Source: an uncultured Clostridia bacterium (GTDB lineage: Bacteria; Bacillota; Clostridia; Christensenellales; Borkfalkiaceae). Taken from it: DNA of 7,449 nt. A model generated the notes under the pieces. It did not search any database, had not been told where the DNA came from, and saw only the letters and a program-made list of their open reading frames with translations. A program made the position numbers and the translations under genes. Where the stretch lies: the NCBI GenBank assembly GCA_947177825.1, contig CAMWWA010000059.1, positions 1-7,449 on the forward strand, read 5' to 3'. Of this stretch, positions 1-6,606 are shown one piece after another (the first letter of the stretch is position 1; each line of letters begins with the position of its first letter).

Positions 1-317
1 ATATAAATATAATGGGCGGCATAAAATTAAACGAGCCGGCAACCGACCTTGCGCTGTGCGCGGCGCTCGCCTCCTCCTACCTCGACAAGTCCGTGGACAA
101 ATTCACGGCGGTGTTCGGAGAGGTCGGCTTAACGGGCGAAGTGCGCGCCGTTCAGTACGCCGAAAAGCGCGTTCAGGAGTGCGTGAAGATGGGCTTCAAG
201 CGCGTTTTGCTTCCCGCAAAAAATATGAAATCGGTGGCGAAATACGCCGATAAAATAAGCATAGTTCCCGTGCTTTACCTGGGCACTATGCTCAAATCTT
301 TGTTCCCCAAAGAATAA
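1..317 (+). CDS. radA: DNA repair protein RadA (Sms), C-terminal fragment, cut by window edge
   Basis: This is the C-terminal end of RadA, a RecA-like ATPase that promotes branch migration during recombinational repair. The reading frame is open from base 3 (Ile-Asn-Ile-Met-Gly-Gly) to the TAA at 315-317. The ATG at 12 is therefore an internal Met, not a start; the rest of the gene lies outside the window. The visible 104 residues belong to the Lon-protease-like domain. The block GGIKLNEPATDLALCAALAS followed by FGEVGLTGEVRAV is characteristic of RadA (compare GG[VIL]K...E.[AS]ADLA...VFGEVGL.GE[IV]R in the family). The end, VPVLYLGTMLKSLF, matches the usual RadA C terminus. A Lon fragment is less likely because the surrounding residues follow RadA. 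No hairpin terminator is visible after the stop, so some read-through into the next unit is possible. Confidence 0.9.
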   Translation, partial: INIMGGIKLNEPATDLALCAALASSYLDKSVDKFTAVFGEVGLTGEVRAVQYAEKRVQECVKMGFKRVLLPAKNMKSVAKYADKISIVPVLYLGTMLKSLFPKE

Positions 318-327
318 AAAACAGCTC

Positions 328-356
328 TTGACTTTTTAAAAAATCGGGGCTATAAT
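328..356 (+). promoter_or_regulatory. Sigma-A promoter of the kinase-MATE operon
   Basis: A -35 box TTGACT (328-333, 5 of 6 consensus) and a -10 box TATAAT (351-356, 6 of 6) are separated by exactly 17 bp. The predicted start is about 363. It lies 11 bp after the radA stop and is the only good promoter before the gene starting at 472. The resulting leader would be about 109 nt. Confidence 0.85.
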
Positions 357-362
357 TAAGTT

Positions 363-471
363 AATAAAAGTCGTCGGAGGACGCGTAATCGCAATTACGC
401 AGGTCGATAAGACGTCGAGTGCGCTCGGGTAGATTTAACTGCTCGGGCATTTTTTTAAGGAGGAAAAATTT
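363..471 (+). promoter_or_regulatory. Structured 5' leader of the kinase-MATE operon
   Basis: This untranslated leader can form a chain of small hairpins. CGTC/GACG has a GGAG loop at 372-383. GCGTAAT/ATTACGC is a perfect 7-bp stem with a CGCA loop at 383-400. CGAG/CTCG has a TGCG loop at 416-427. The CGAG at 416-419 can instead pair with a second CTCG at 442-445, so two mutually exclusive folds exist just before a run of seven T (450-456). The Shine-Dalgarno AAGGAGG (457-463) follows directly. I do not recognise a known riboswitch class. Pairings this short can arise by chance, so regulation is only a possibility. Confidence 0.4.
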
Positions 472-1086
472 ATGATTATCACCGTATCGAGAGAGTTCGG
501 CAGCGGCGGCAGGGAACTTGGCAAGAGGCTTGCCGACGCGCTGGGGCTGCAATATTACGACAAAGAGCTTATCGAAGAAATTGCAAAGAGCACCGCTTTG
601 GACGAAAATTACGTGACCAAGGTTCTGGAAAAGGGCGGCTTTGCAAATTTCGCGTTCAGCTTTGCGCACAGCCTCCCCCTTTCCGCCACCACCCCCAACA
701 CCGTAACCGACGTGCTTGTGGCGCAGCAAAACATAATTACCGCCATTGCCCAAAAGGGCGACTGCGTGATAGTCGGGCGCAGTGCCGACGTCATTGCAAG
801 CAAGTACAACCCCGTAAGAATTTTCGTGTATGCGGACGAACAGTCCAAAATAAAGCGCTGCCGCGAGCGCGCGACCGAGGGCGAGGACCTTTCCGACAAG
901 GCGCTTAAAAAGAGCTTCAAGCGCATAGACAAGGGCAGAGCCAAGCTTCACGACCTGCTCTCCTCCACTCCCTGGGGCGAAAAAACGGGCTACGATTTAA
1001 TGATAAATACAACCCGTACCGATATCAAAAGCATAATCCCCCAGCTTGCCGACCTGTGTTCGGAGCTGGCAGCAAAAGAACGATAA
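472..1086 (+). CDS. Cytidylate kinase-like family protein (AAA-type nucleotide kinase fold)
   Basis: The 204-residue protein belongs to the cytidylate-kinase-like family (Cytidylate_kin2 type), cytosolic P-loop proteins related to CMP kinase whose true substrate is generally untested. It begins MIITVSREFGSGGRELGKRL, the family's hallmark. The nucleotide-binding loop GSGGRELG (residues 10-17) replaces a standard GxxxxGK[ST], with Arg14 where Walker A loops usually carry Lys. Then come YYDKELI (28-34), VIVGRSADVI (99-108), RIFVYAD (116-122), an Arg-rich lid region (RCRERA 129-134, KSFKRIDKGRAK 147-158) and a closing YDLMINT strand (174-180). Length is normal for the family. The start is fixed by AAGGAGG eight bases upstream. 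It is the first gene of an operon, and its stop codon directly abuts the MATE start. Essential CMP kinase (Cmk) is unlikely given the altered P-loop and this family-specific N terminus. Confidence 0.85.
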   Translation: MIITVSREFGSGGRELGKRLADALGLQYYDKELIEEIAKSTALDENYVTKVLEKGGFANFAFSFAHSLPLSATTPNTVTDVLVAQQNIITAIAQKGDCVIVGRSADVIASKYNPVRIFVYADEQSKIKRCRERATEGEDLSDKALKKSFKRIDKGRAKLHDLLSSTPWGEKTGYDLMINTTRTDIKSIIPQLADLCSELAAKER

Positions 1087-2478
1087 ATGGCATCTCAGCT
1101 TTCGCAAAATTTCACCTTTAAAAAGCTAATCAAATTCGTCTACCCCGCGGTAATAATGATGGTATTCACCTCCGTTTACAGCGTGGTGGACGGCATATTC
1201 GTATCCAACTTCGCGGGGCAGAACGCGTTTGCCGCCGTCAATTTGATAATGCCCGTCCTTATGGGCTTCGCCTCCCTCGGCTTTATGATAGGCACGGGCG
1301 GCAGCGCGCTCATATCCAAGACTCTGGGCGAGGGCGACGTTAAAAAGGCGCGCGCGATTTTTTCCCTGCTCGTATACGCAACCATAGCGCTGGGCGCGGT
1401 TATGACCGTGGTCGGCATATTCACCATGCGCCCGCTTGCAATCCTTTTAAAAGCCGAACAGGAGGGCATATTGCAGGAGTGCGTTTTATACGGCACGGTC
1501 AACATCTGCGGCGTAACGCTGTTTATGCTGCAAAACGTTTTCCAAAGCTTTTTCGCACTTGCCGAAAGACCGAAAATCGGGCTTATAGTAATAGTCAGCG
1601 CGGGCGTGACAAACGCCGTGCTCGACGCCGTATTTATCGCAGGCTTCAGGCTGGGGCTTCTGGGCGCGGCGCTTGCCACGGTTACGGGGCAGGCAGTCGG
1701 CGGCATAGTGCCCATACTCTACTTTGCAATCAACCGCAAGGGCGTGCTGTATCTGGGCAAGCCGCTTTTAAAAATTCTGCCCCTTTTAAAGGCGTGCGCA
1801 AACGGCTCTTCCGAGATGATGACGCAGCTCTCCCTCTCGGTCGTCAATATTCTTTACAACTATCAGCTTATAAGTTTTGCGGGCGCGGCGGGCGTTGCGG
1901 CGTTCGGCGTAATTATGTACGTCAGCTTTATTTTCTGCTCCATATTCATCGGCTATTCCATAGGCGTTACGCCCGTTATAGGCTTTAACTACGGGGCAAA
2001 AAACCGCGCGGAGCTGAACAACGTACTCAAAAAGAGCCTGATTATTATTGCCGTGTGTTCGGCGGCTATGTTCTCGCTTGCAATGGCAATGAACTACCCC
2101 CTGCCGTATATCTTCGTCGGCAAGGATGCGGACGTCTTTGCAATGACCAGGCGCGGCTTCTTTATAGTCGCCTTCATATTCCTTATTATGGGCTTCAGCA
2201 TATTCGGTTCGGCGTTCTTCACGGCGCTCAACAACGGACTGGTTTCGGCGGTAATATCATTTATGCGCACCCTGTTCTTCCAGGTCGTATGCGTGCTCAC
2301 CCTTCCCCTTCTGTGGGGAATCGACGGCGTGTGGTCGGCGAACGTGTTTGCGGAAATTCTTGCGCTTGCAGTAACGTTTACCCTGTTTATGTGTTTCAGA
2401 AAGAAATACGGCTATTTTATTAAAGTTAAAGACGACGACGGCAAAGACGAAAATTTACCCGAAATCACAACCGAATAA
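1087..2478 (+). CDS. MATE family efflux transporter
   Basis: This is a complete 463-residue multidrug and toxic compound extrusion transporter. It is an integral membrane protein expected to export a cationic or aromatic compound in exchange for Na+ or H+; the substrate cannot be read from the sequence. Two homologous halves are visible. The first has VDGIFVSNFAG (34-44), NLIMPVLMGFASLGFMIGTG (52-71) and a loop ALISKTLGEGD (74-84). The second repeats the plan with SIGVTPVIGFNYGAKN (291-306). Hydrophobic stretches fit about 12 membrane helices, followed by a charged tail DDDGKDENLPEITTE (449-463). The ATG follows the kinase TAA with no gap (TAAATG) and has no convincing Shine-Dalgarno of its own, so translation probably depends on ribosomes finishing the kinase gene. 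Start and length agree with the family. Confidence 0.95.
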   Translation: MASQLSQNFTFKKLIKFVYPAVIMMVFTSVYSVVDGIFVSNFAGQNAFAAVNLIMPVLMGFASLGFMIGTGGSALISKTLGEGDVKKARAIFSLLVYATIALGAVMTVVGIFTMRPLAILLKAEQEGILQECVLYGTVNICGVTLFMLQNVFQSFFALAERPKIGLIVIVSAGVTNAVLDAVFIAGFRLGLLGAALATVTGQAVGGIVPILYFAINRKGVLYLGKPLLKILPLLKACANGSSEMMTQLSLSVVNILYNYQLISFAGAAGVAAFGVIMYVSFIFCSIFIGYSIGVTPVIGFNYGAKNRAELNNVLKKSLIIIAVCSAAMFSLAMAMNYPLPYIFVGKDADVFAMTRRGFFIVAFIFLIMGFSIFGSAFFTALNNGLVSAVISFMRTLFFQVVCVLTLPLLWGIDGVWSANVFAEILALAVTFTLFMCFRKKYGYFIKVKDDDGKDENLPEITTE

Positions 2479-2489
2479 AACCAAAAATA

Positions 2490-2519
2490 AAAGCGCGGCG
2501 CAAATTTGCGCCGCGCTTT
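2490..2519. terminator. Bidirectional terminator between convergent genes
   Basis: This is a perfect 30-bp palindrome: AAAGCGCGGCGCAAA followed by its exact reverse complement. It lies 11 bp after the MATE stop and 21 bp beyond the stop of the convergent LRR gene. On the minus strand the stem is followed by a good U-rich tail (TTTTATTTTTGG). On the plus strand the tail is only TTTATAG, so it probably works best for the minus-strand unit while also ending the MATE transcript. Confidence 0.85.
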
Positions 2520-2540
2520 ATAGTGTCGCATAACTTATGG

Positions 2541-4733
2541 TTACCAAATAAAAATTGCGCCGTAATAGTAACGCCAGAAGTTCCCTTCCTCTGTCGGTTG
2601 CGTTTCGGAGTAATAGTATTTTGTATTTTCCCAGTCTAATGCCTCACGGAAACTGCGCGGCATTTCGTTCCATTTTTCAGCCGTGCCGTTAAAAAATACG
2701 GAGGCATTTTTAATTTTGTTGAAAGCATTACTTTGGATTTCGGCAATCGCTTCCGGTTTCGAGATAATAATAGTATCGTCGTTGCGCCCGTAGAAAGCGT
2801 AAGCGTGAATGATATAGGTATCCGAAACTTTTGCGTTGCCCTTAAATACGAACTGCGGTAAATTGAGCCCGTGAGCAGTATTATCTCTCGTTCCCATAAG
2901 ATAGTACGTGGAGCCGTCCTGATAGAACGTATACACGTCGTTGCCGTCCATGCCGTAGGAGAACAGTTTACTGGATCCAGACGAGCTACTGTAAATATTC
3001 ATTTCAAGAGTCTGCGACCCACCGACATGAATGGTAATTGAGGAGTCGTTGCAAATTTCCACCAATTTCGGGCAGTAAAAGGCATTATTGCCGACGGTAG
3101 TCAAGGTAGAAGGGATGTACAAGTTAATCAAGCTGAAACATTCATAAAAAGCATACGCGCCGATAGTTTTGAGTGTAACGGGCAAAGATAAATCAAACAG
3201 TCCCGTGCACCCGTAAAAAGCATAATCCCCAATGCTTTCGCAAACGCGGTTTAACATACCGATTCCTCCACCGAAGCTGACTGAAATCAGATTGCTGACT
3301 CCATAGAAAGTAGCTGCGGGAATTTTCTTTACCTGAGAGCCGAAGTTGGCGATTATTCCGTCTTTGCAGCCTGCGGTGGATGTAGCATATTCTACTTTGT
3401 TAAACGGACCGTCTACCGTCGTGCGTGAATAAATAGAGCCGCGATGTACCTCAAAGTCCCGGCATTCAATTGCATTCCAGTTCAGATATCTCAAAGCGGT
3501 TAAATTGTCGAACGCGCTTTTGCCAATCGTCGTAACGTGCTCGGGTACGGTGAGCGTCGTGAGCTTTGATTCCGAATCGTAGTCGAAGTATTCCACATCC
3601 CACCATATCTCGTATTGCATTGAAAACGCCTTTCTTCCAATCGAAGTAAGTTGGCTGTCTTTTTCATATGTAACGCTTGCCAAATTAAAGGCACAATAAA
3701 ATGCTTGATCGCCTATCGTCGTTACGCTTGCGGGAATATTAATGCTTTCCAAAGCGCAGCCCTCAAAAGTGTGGGCTTTAATTTCGGTTAAAGTTTCGGG
3801 CAGTTCGATCGAGGGGATTGCGGAATCGGCAAACGCATACTCGCCGATTTCCTCGATAGTAGAAGGCAGGGTTACGCTTTTCAGTTCGTGGCATCTATAG
3901 AATGCTCTTTCGCTGATCGACGTTATGCCTTCCTTGAGAACGACGGTTTCTACATGAGACGAGTAAAACGCATTTTTTCCCAATACGCCGCCGTTTACCG
4001 TAACTTTTTTCAGGTTATCTAATTTCTGATTCGAATAAGAAGATTCCGCATGATAAGCTAAGGTTGCGTGTTCCGTGTCTTCGCTGTTTGAACCGAGGTA
4101 GGGCAACGTTAAGCTTTCGAGAGCGCTGCAACCAAAAAACATACCACTTCCCATAGAGGTTACGGTATCGGGAATTGTAATTTCGGTTAAAGAAGTGCAG
4201 TTTGTAAATACCGCCGCTTTCATCGTCGTTACACTGTCAGGAATTTTTAAGTTGGTCAACGAGGAACAATCGTAGAATACGCCATCCCCGAGTTCCTCTA
4301 CGCCGTCGGGTATCGTAAAGGTCTTCAATGAAGAACAGGAACAAAACGCCCATTGACCGATTGTTTTCAACTGGCTGTTCGTGCCGAAAGAAATCGTTTC
4401 GAGTTTATTACAATCTCTGAAAGCCTCGTACTCTATCGTCGTAATACTCGCTGGAAGTGTAACGGTTTTTAAATAGGTGTCTTGCTTGAAAGCGCCTTCG
4501 CCGATAGTAGTAACCGGTTTATTTTTGTAGGTTGCGGCACCGGTAACGGACTCTTCTTGCTTATAAGCGCCGTACGTAACGATTGCATAGCTTCCGTCGT
4601 CGCTCAGTTCGTACCATATGCCGTCGGAGCCTTTGGAATCGCCGCCTCCGCCGAGGTTGCACGCGGCAAGTCCGAACGCGCAGCAAAGCGCAGCTGATAA
4701 TGTAAGTAAAGCAATAAATAATTTTTTCTTCAT
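2541..4733 (-). CDS. BspA-like leucine-rich repeat (LRR_5) surface lipoprotein
   Basis: This 730-residue lipoprotein should be exported and lipid-anchored on the outside of the membrane. It has a signal peptide (residues 1-24, MKKK then a hydrophobic core) and a lipobox LAAC with Cys25 as the modified residue, followed by a Gly/Asp/Ser tether (28-37). A short N-terminal segment (about 39-70) leads into tandem BspA/TpLRR-type repeats of roughly 23 residues. The repeat pattern is [LI]xx[IV]x[IL]PxxVTTIGxxAFxxCxxL, seen for example at 89-110, 137-157, 160-180, 183-203, 285-302 and 515-532. A repeat-poor stretch (about 375-470) and a Ser/Gly/Tyr-rich insert (about 560-640) interrupt it. The C terminus, FFNGTAEKWNEM then YYYSETQPTEEGNFW, is typical of these proteins in Clostridia. 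Such proteins usually bind host or microbial surface ligands; the ligand here is unknown. AGGAG seven bases upstream (4741-4745) supports the start. It lies 32 bp behind the InlB-repeat gene, so the two are probably co-transcribed. Confidence 0.92.
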   Translation of the reverse strand: MKKKLFIALLTLSAALCCAFGLAACNLGGGGDSKGSDGIWYELSDDGSYAIVTYGAYKQEESVTGAATYKNKPVTTIGEGAFKQDTYLKTVTLPASITTIEYEAFRDCNKLETISFGTNSQLKTIGQWAFCSCSSLKTFTIPDGVEELGDGVFYDCSSLTNLKIPDSVTTMKAAVFTNCTSLTEITIPDTVTSMGSGMFFGCSALESLTLPYLGSNSEDTEHATLAYHAESSYSNQKLDNLKKVTVNGGVLGKNAFYSSHVETVVLKEGITSISERAFYRCHELKSVTLPSTIEEIGEYAFADSAIPSIELPETLTEIKAHTFEGCALESINIPASVTTIGDQAFYCAFNLASVTYEKDSQLTSIGRKAFSMQYEIWWDVEYFDYDSESKLTTLTVPEHVTTIGKSAFDNLTALRYLNWNAIECRDFEVHRGSIYSRTTVDGPFNKVEYATSTAGCKDGIIANFGSQVKKIPAATFYGVSNLISVSFGGGIGMLNRVCESIGDYAFYGCTGLFDLSLPVTLKTIGAYAFYECFSLINLYIPSTLTTVGNNAFYCPKLVEICNDSSITIHVGGSQTLEMNIYSSSSGSSKLFSYGMDGNDVYTFYQDGSTYYLMGTRDNTAHGLNLPQFVFKGNAKVSDTYIIHAYAFYGRNDDTIIISKPEAIAEIQSNAFNKIKNASVFFNGTAEKWNEMPRSFREALDWENTKYYYSETQPTEEGNFWRYYYGAIFIW

Positions 4734-4765
4734 TCTGTCTCTCCTGTTTTATTTTTGCTAACGTT

Positions 4766-6388
4766 TTATAAATAGAGCGTTGTAGTATCGGGGTAGGTTA
4801 CGGTATAGTAAAACCCTTTTATGCTTGCCAGACTACCGGTAGCATTAGTGATATAAAAACTTATATACACGTCGCTGCTCGCGGTTATAGTGGTAGAAAA
4901 ATTATACGACTTAAAATTATAATTACCACTATAATTATCGTAACTTTTTGACCACAGCAAATAATCGCTGCTTACCATATTTTTGGAATAAATATTTGTA
5001 TTCGGCTTACCCGAGCCACCGCCATAACTAATTGAAGCAAATTGAAATTGTCCGTCTATTCTTACCGTCACTTCCGATAAAGAACCGAGATATTGACTTA
5101 ACGATATTTTATACCATAAAAATTGGGTTGTCGGACTGGCTACTTTTTCTGTTTGAAAATCAAAACTGGTCTTTACTTTATCTACACGGTCATCCATAAC
5201 AGCCTTATACCAGCCTGCTTTCAGTTGAACGCTTGCCGAAGGCATTGTCGTTGAAGTGTACCTTTCTTTATCCGCAGTGTACCACCCTGCGAAGACGTAG
5301 CCGTCTTTTTCGGGCACGGGCAGCGTGACTTTGTTGTTTGCCGCTACCGAAATATCGTCCACGTCGGAACCGCCGTTTACGTCAAACACAAGCTTTGCCT
5401 GCCATACCGCTTTTAAGGTTATGCTTTCGGAGGGCATAATTGCAGAAGTGTATTTGCTGCCGTTAGCGTCTTCCCAGTACATAAATTTGTATAAATCTCT
5501 TTTCGCATCGGTAAGCGAAATCGTTGCGCCTGCGCGTGCAACTACGGGCGCCTTTTGTTCCCCGCCGTTGGTGTTAAACTCTATTGCTGGAGCCCATTCA
5601 ACCGCGTACAAAGTCTTTGCTCCCGTTATCTTGCCCGTGAATAAACTTGTACCGTCTGCCGTTTCGGACCAGCTCAACACCGCCTCGCTGTTTGCGTTGC
5701 GCGTGGTGTAAACAATATCGGTTACGTTGGTATTGTATTCAACCTCTACCGTTTCGGTCTGCGCCGCCGTGCCGAAGTTCAGAGTTACCGTATATTTTGC
5801 AACGTCAAAGCCTGCGTAAAGATATATGTACTCGGAATTCAGATTGAAGTTGGTTTCATTTACAACGGAAACGACCGGGATAAGTCCGCTCTTATCCGCA
5901 ACCTGAACGCCCTTGCCGTTTTCCTGCGTGTACCAGCCGGAAAACACGCCGTGTTCCTTGGTTACGTTTGCAGGAAGCTCGGGCAAGCTTGAACCGTACG
6001 AAGCTTTCACTTGACGGCTTCCCGTTACGTCGCCGTCCTGATAGTCCAGAACAACCGTATATTCTTTTGCCTTCCACTGGGGATAGAGAACAAGGTTGCT
6101 GCCACCGCTGAACGCCGCAACCGAAGTGCCGTTTGCGTTGACGTGCTGAGTGCCGCCGCTTTCGCTGTCAAAAAGTCCAATGAAGTCGTAACCCGTTTTG
6201 GAAGGGATTGATTCAATGGAATACATTAACCCGTCCGTCACGGTAAGCGTATGTAAGCCATCGTCGTCGGAATATTGAACGGTATATTCCTTAGAGCCGC
6301 CGCCACCTCCACCGAACGAACAACCCGCGAGCGCGCAGCCAAGCGCAGTTACCAAGCATAAAAGCATTGCCAAAAACTTCTTCCTCAT
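4766..6388 (-). CDS. InlB B-repeat (Listeria-Bacteroides repeat) surface lipoprotein with unknown C-terminal domain
   Basis: This is a 540-residue secreted lipoprotein. The signal peptide runs from MRKKF through the lipobox LAGC, with Cys23 as the lipidation site, followed by a run of six Gly (26-31). About five InlB-type beta-grasp repeats follow, near residues 34-106, 110-194, 199-265, 268-329 and 333-393. They are marked by [YF]xFxGWYT, YTSxxMPS and a closing LxAxW; the last two are the most regular (FNTNGG, FDVNGG, YTSAIMPS, YTSTTMPS). Residues 395-540 form a Tyr/Ser-rich, probably beta-stranded domain I cannot assign. No LPXTG or dockerin is present, so the lipid is the only visible anchor. 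I chose the ATG at 6388 because it begins the signal peptide and has AGGAGGG six bases upstream. The frame stays open to 6469, but that extension would put 27 residues before the signal peptide and would translate the leader terminator. Confidence 0.9.
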   Translation of the reverse strand: MRKKFLAMLLCLVTALGCALAGCSFGGGGGGSKEYTVQYSDDDGLHTLTVTDGLMYSIESIPSKTGYDFIGLFDSESGGTQHVNANGTSVAAFSGGSNLVLYPQWKAKEYTVVLDYQDGDVTGSRQVKASYGSSLPELPANVTKEHGVFSGWYTQENGKGVQVADKSGLIPVVSVVNETNFNLNSEYIYLYAGFDVAKYTVTLNFGTAAQTETVEVEYNTNVTDIVYTTRNANSEAVLSWSETADGTSLFTGKITGAKTLYAVEWAPAIEFNTNGGEQKAPVVARAGATISLTDAKRDLYKFMYWEDANGSKYTSAIMPSESITLKAVWQAKLVFDVNGGSDVDDISVAANNKVTLPVPEKDGYVFAGWYTADKERYTSTTMPSASVQLKAGWYKAVMDDRVDKVKTSFDFQTEKVASPTTQFLWYKISLSQYLGSLSEVTVRIDGQFQFASISYGGGSGKPNTNIYSKNMVSSDYLLWSKSYDNYSGNYNFKSYNFSTTITASSDVYISFYITNATGSLASIKGFYYTVTYPDTTTLYL

Positions 6389-6394
6389 AAAAAA

Positions 6395-6401
6395 CCCTCC
6401 T
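6395..6401 (-). promoter_or_regulatory. Shine-Dalgarno that fixes the InlB-repeat gene start
   Basis: AGGAGGG on the minus strand lies six bases before the ATG at 6388. It decides between this start and the open frame reaching back to 6469. It sits only two bases beyond the U-rich tail of the leader terminator. Confidence 0.85.
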
Positions 6402-6402
6402 G

Positions 6403-6437
6403 AAAATAAAAAAGTGCGCCAACCGAAGTAAGCGCAC
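6403..6437 (-). terminator. Intrinsic terminator inside the lipoprotein operon leader
   Basis: On the minus strand the stem GTGCGC/GCGCAC (6432-6437 with 6414-6419) is extended inward by a U-G pair, a U-U mismatch, A-U and C-G. It is capped by a UUCG tetraloop and followed by TTTTTTATTTT. The plus strand has no T tract, so it acts only leftward. It lies between the predicted promoter and the first start codon, so it either attenuates the operon or ends a short leader RNA. Confidence 0.8.
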
Positions 6438-6460
6438 GAAAAACACAAACTCCGATTGTC

Positions 6461-6600
6461 GCCAAACAAACTTTATACAGCACGAGTATTCACACACACC
6501 GTTGGAATTTGCATTTTTACCAAACTCTAAATAGTGTGTGCAAAAAAATGGGTAAAACAAAAGAATACCCCTATACTGTATATTATTAAGTTTGTTTGGC
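6461..6600. repeat. Imperfect inverted repeat, 20-bp arms around a 95-bp centre
   Basis: The arm at 6461-6480 (20 bases) is the reverse complement of 6576-6600 (25 bases) apart from an extra TTATT at 6583-6587 in the right arm. All 20 paired positions match. The 7-mer ACAAACT of the left arm (6466-6472) occurs again as a direct repeat at 6445-6451. I read the arms as RNA helix P1 of the leader, though a recombination site is possible. Confidence 0.75.
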
Positions 6601-6606
6601 TTATTT

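Larger units (their letters stand above)
6403..6600 (-). ncRNA. Candidate riboswitch-like or attenuator leader RNA
   Basis: The predicted transcript starts at about 6600. Helix P1 pairs its first 25 nt (6600-6576) with 6480-6461: 13 bp (GCCAAACAAACTT with AAGTTTGTTTGGC) plus 7 bp (TATACAG with CTGTATA), with a 5-nt bulge at 6583-6587. Helix P2 pairs 6570-6563 with 6491-6484 as eight pairs in minus-strand RNA. One of these is a G-U that would be an A-C mismatch if the plus strand were transcribed, which favours the minus strand. Inside P2, UUUUACC (6557-6551) can pair with GGUAAAA (6521-6515), and CACACAC (6540-6534) with GUGUGUG (6499-6493). Their order makes an H-type pseudoknot. A linker (6460-6438) and then the terminator follow. 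I cannot match this to a known class; function and ligand are unknown. Confidence 0.6.

Noticed and set aside
12..317. Complete small protein starting at the ATG at 12
   Set aside because: The frame is open to the window edge and the upstream codons (Ile-Asn-Ile) continue the RadA domain, so this is a fragment of a longer gene.
361..951. Long minus-strand open frame opposite the kinase gene
   Set aside because: The plus-strand gene has a clear family match, promoter and ribosome site. The minus frame has no recognisable product and is a shadow of it.
1176..1988. Long open frames on both strands overlapping the MATE gene
   Set aside because: They are shadow frames produced by the GC-rich third positions of a well-supported transporter gene. 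They have low-complexity Arg- or Pro/Ala-rich products and no ribosome sites.
6389..6469. N-terminal extension of the InlB-repeat gene to an ATG at 6469
   Set aside because: It would add 27 residues before a normal lipoprotein signal peptide and translate the terminator hairpin. The ATG at 6388 has a strong, well-spaced Shine-Dalgarno.
6481..6575. CRISPR-like or tandem repeat from the CA/GT runs
   Set aside because: There is only one CACACACAC and one GTGTGTG run, placed to pair with each other. There is no array of repeats and spacers.
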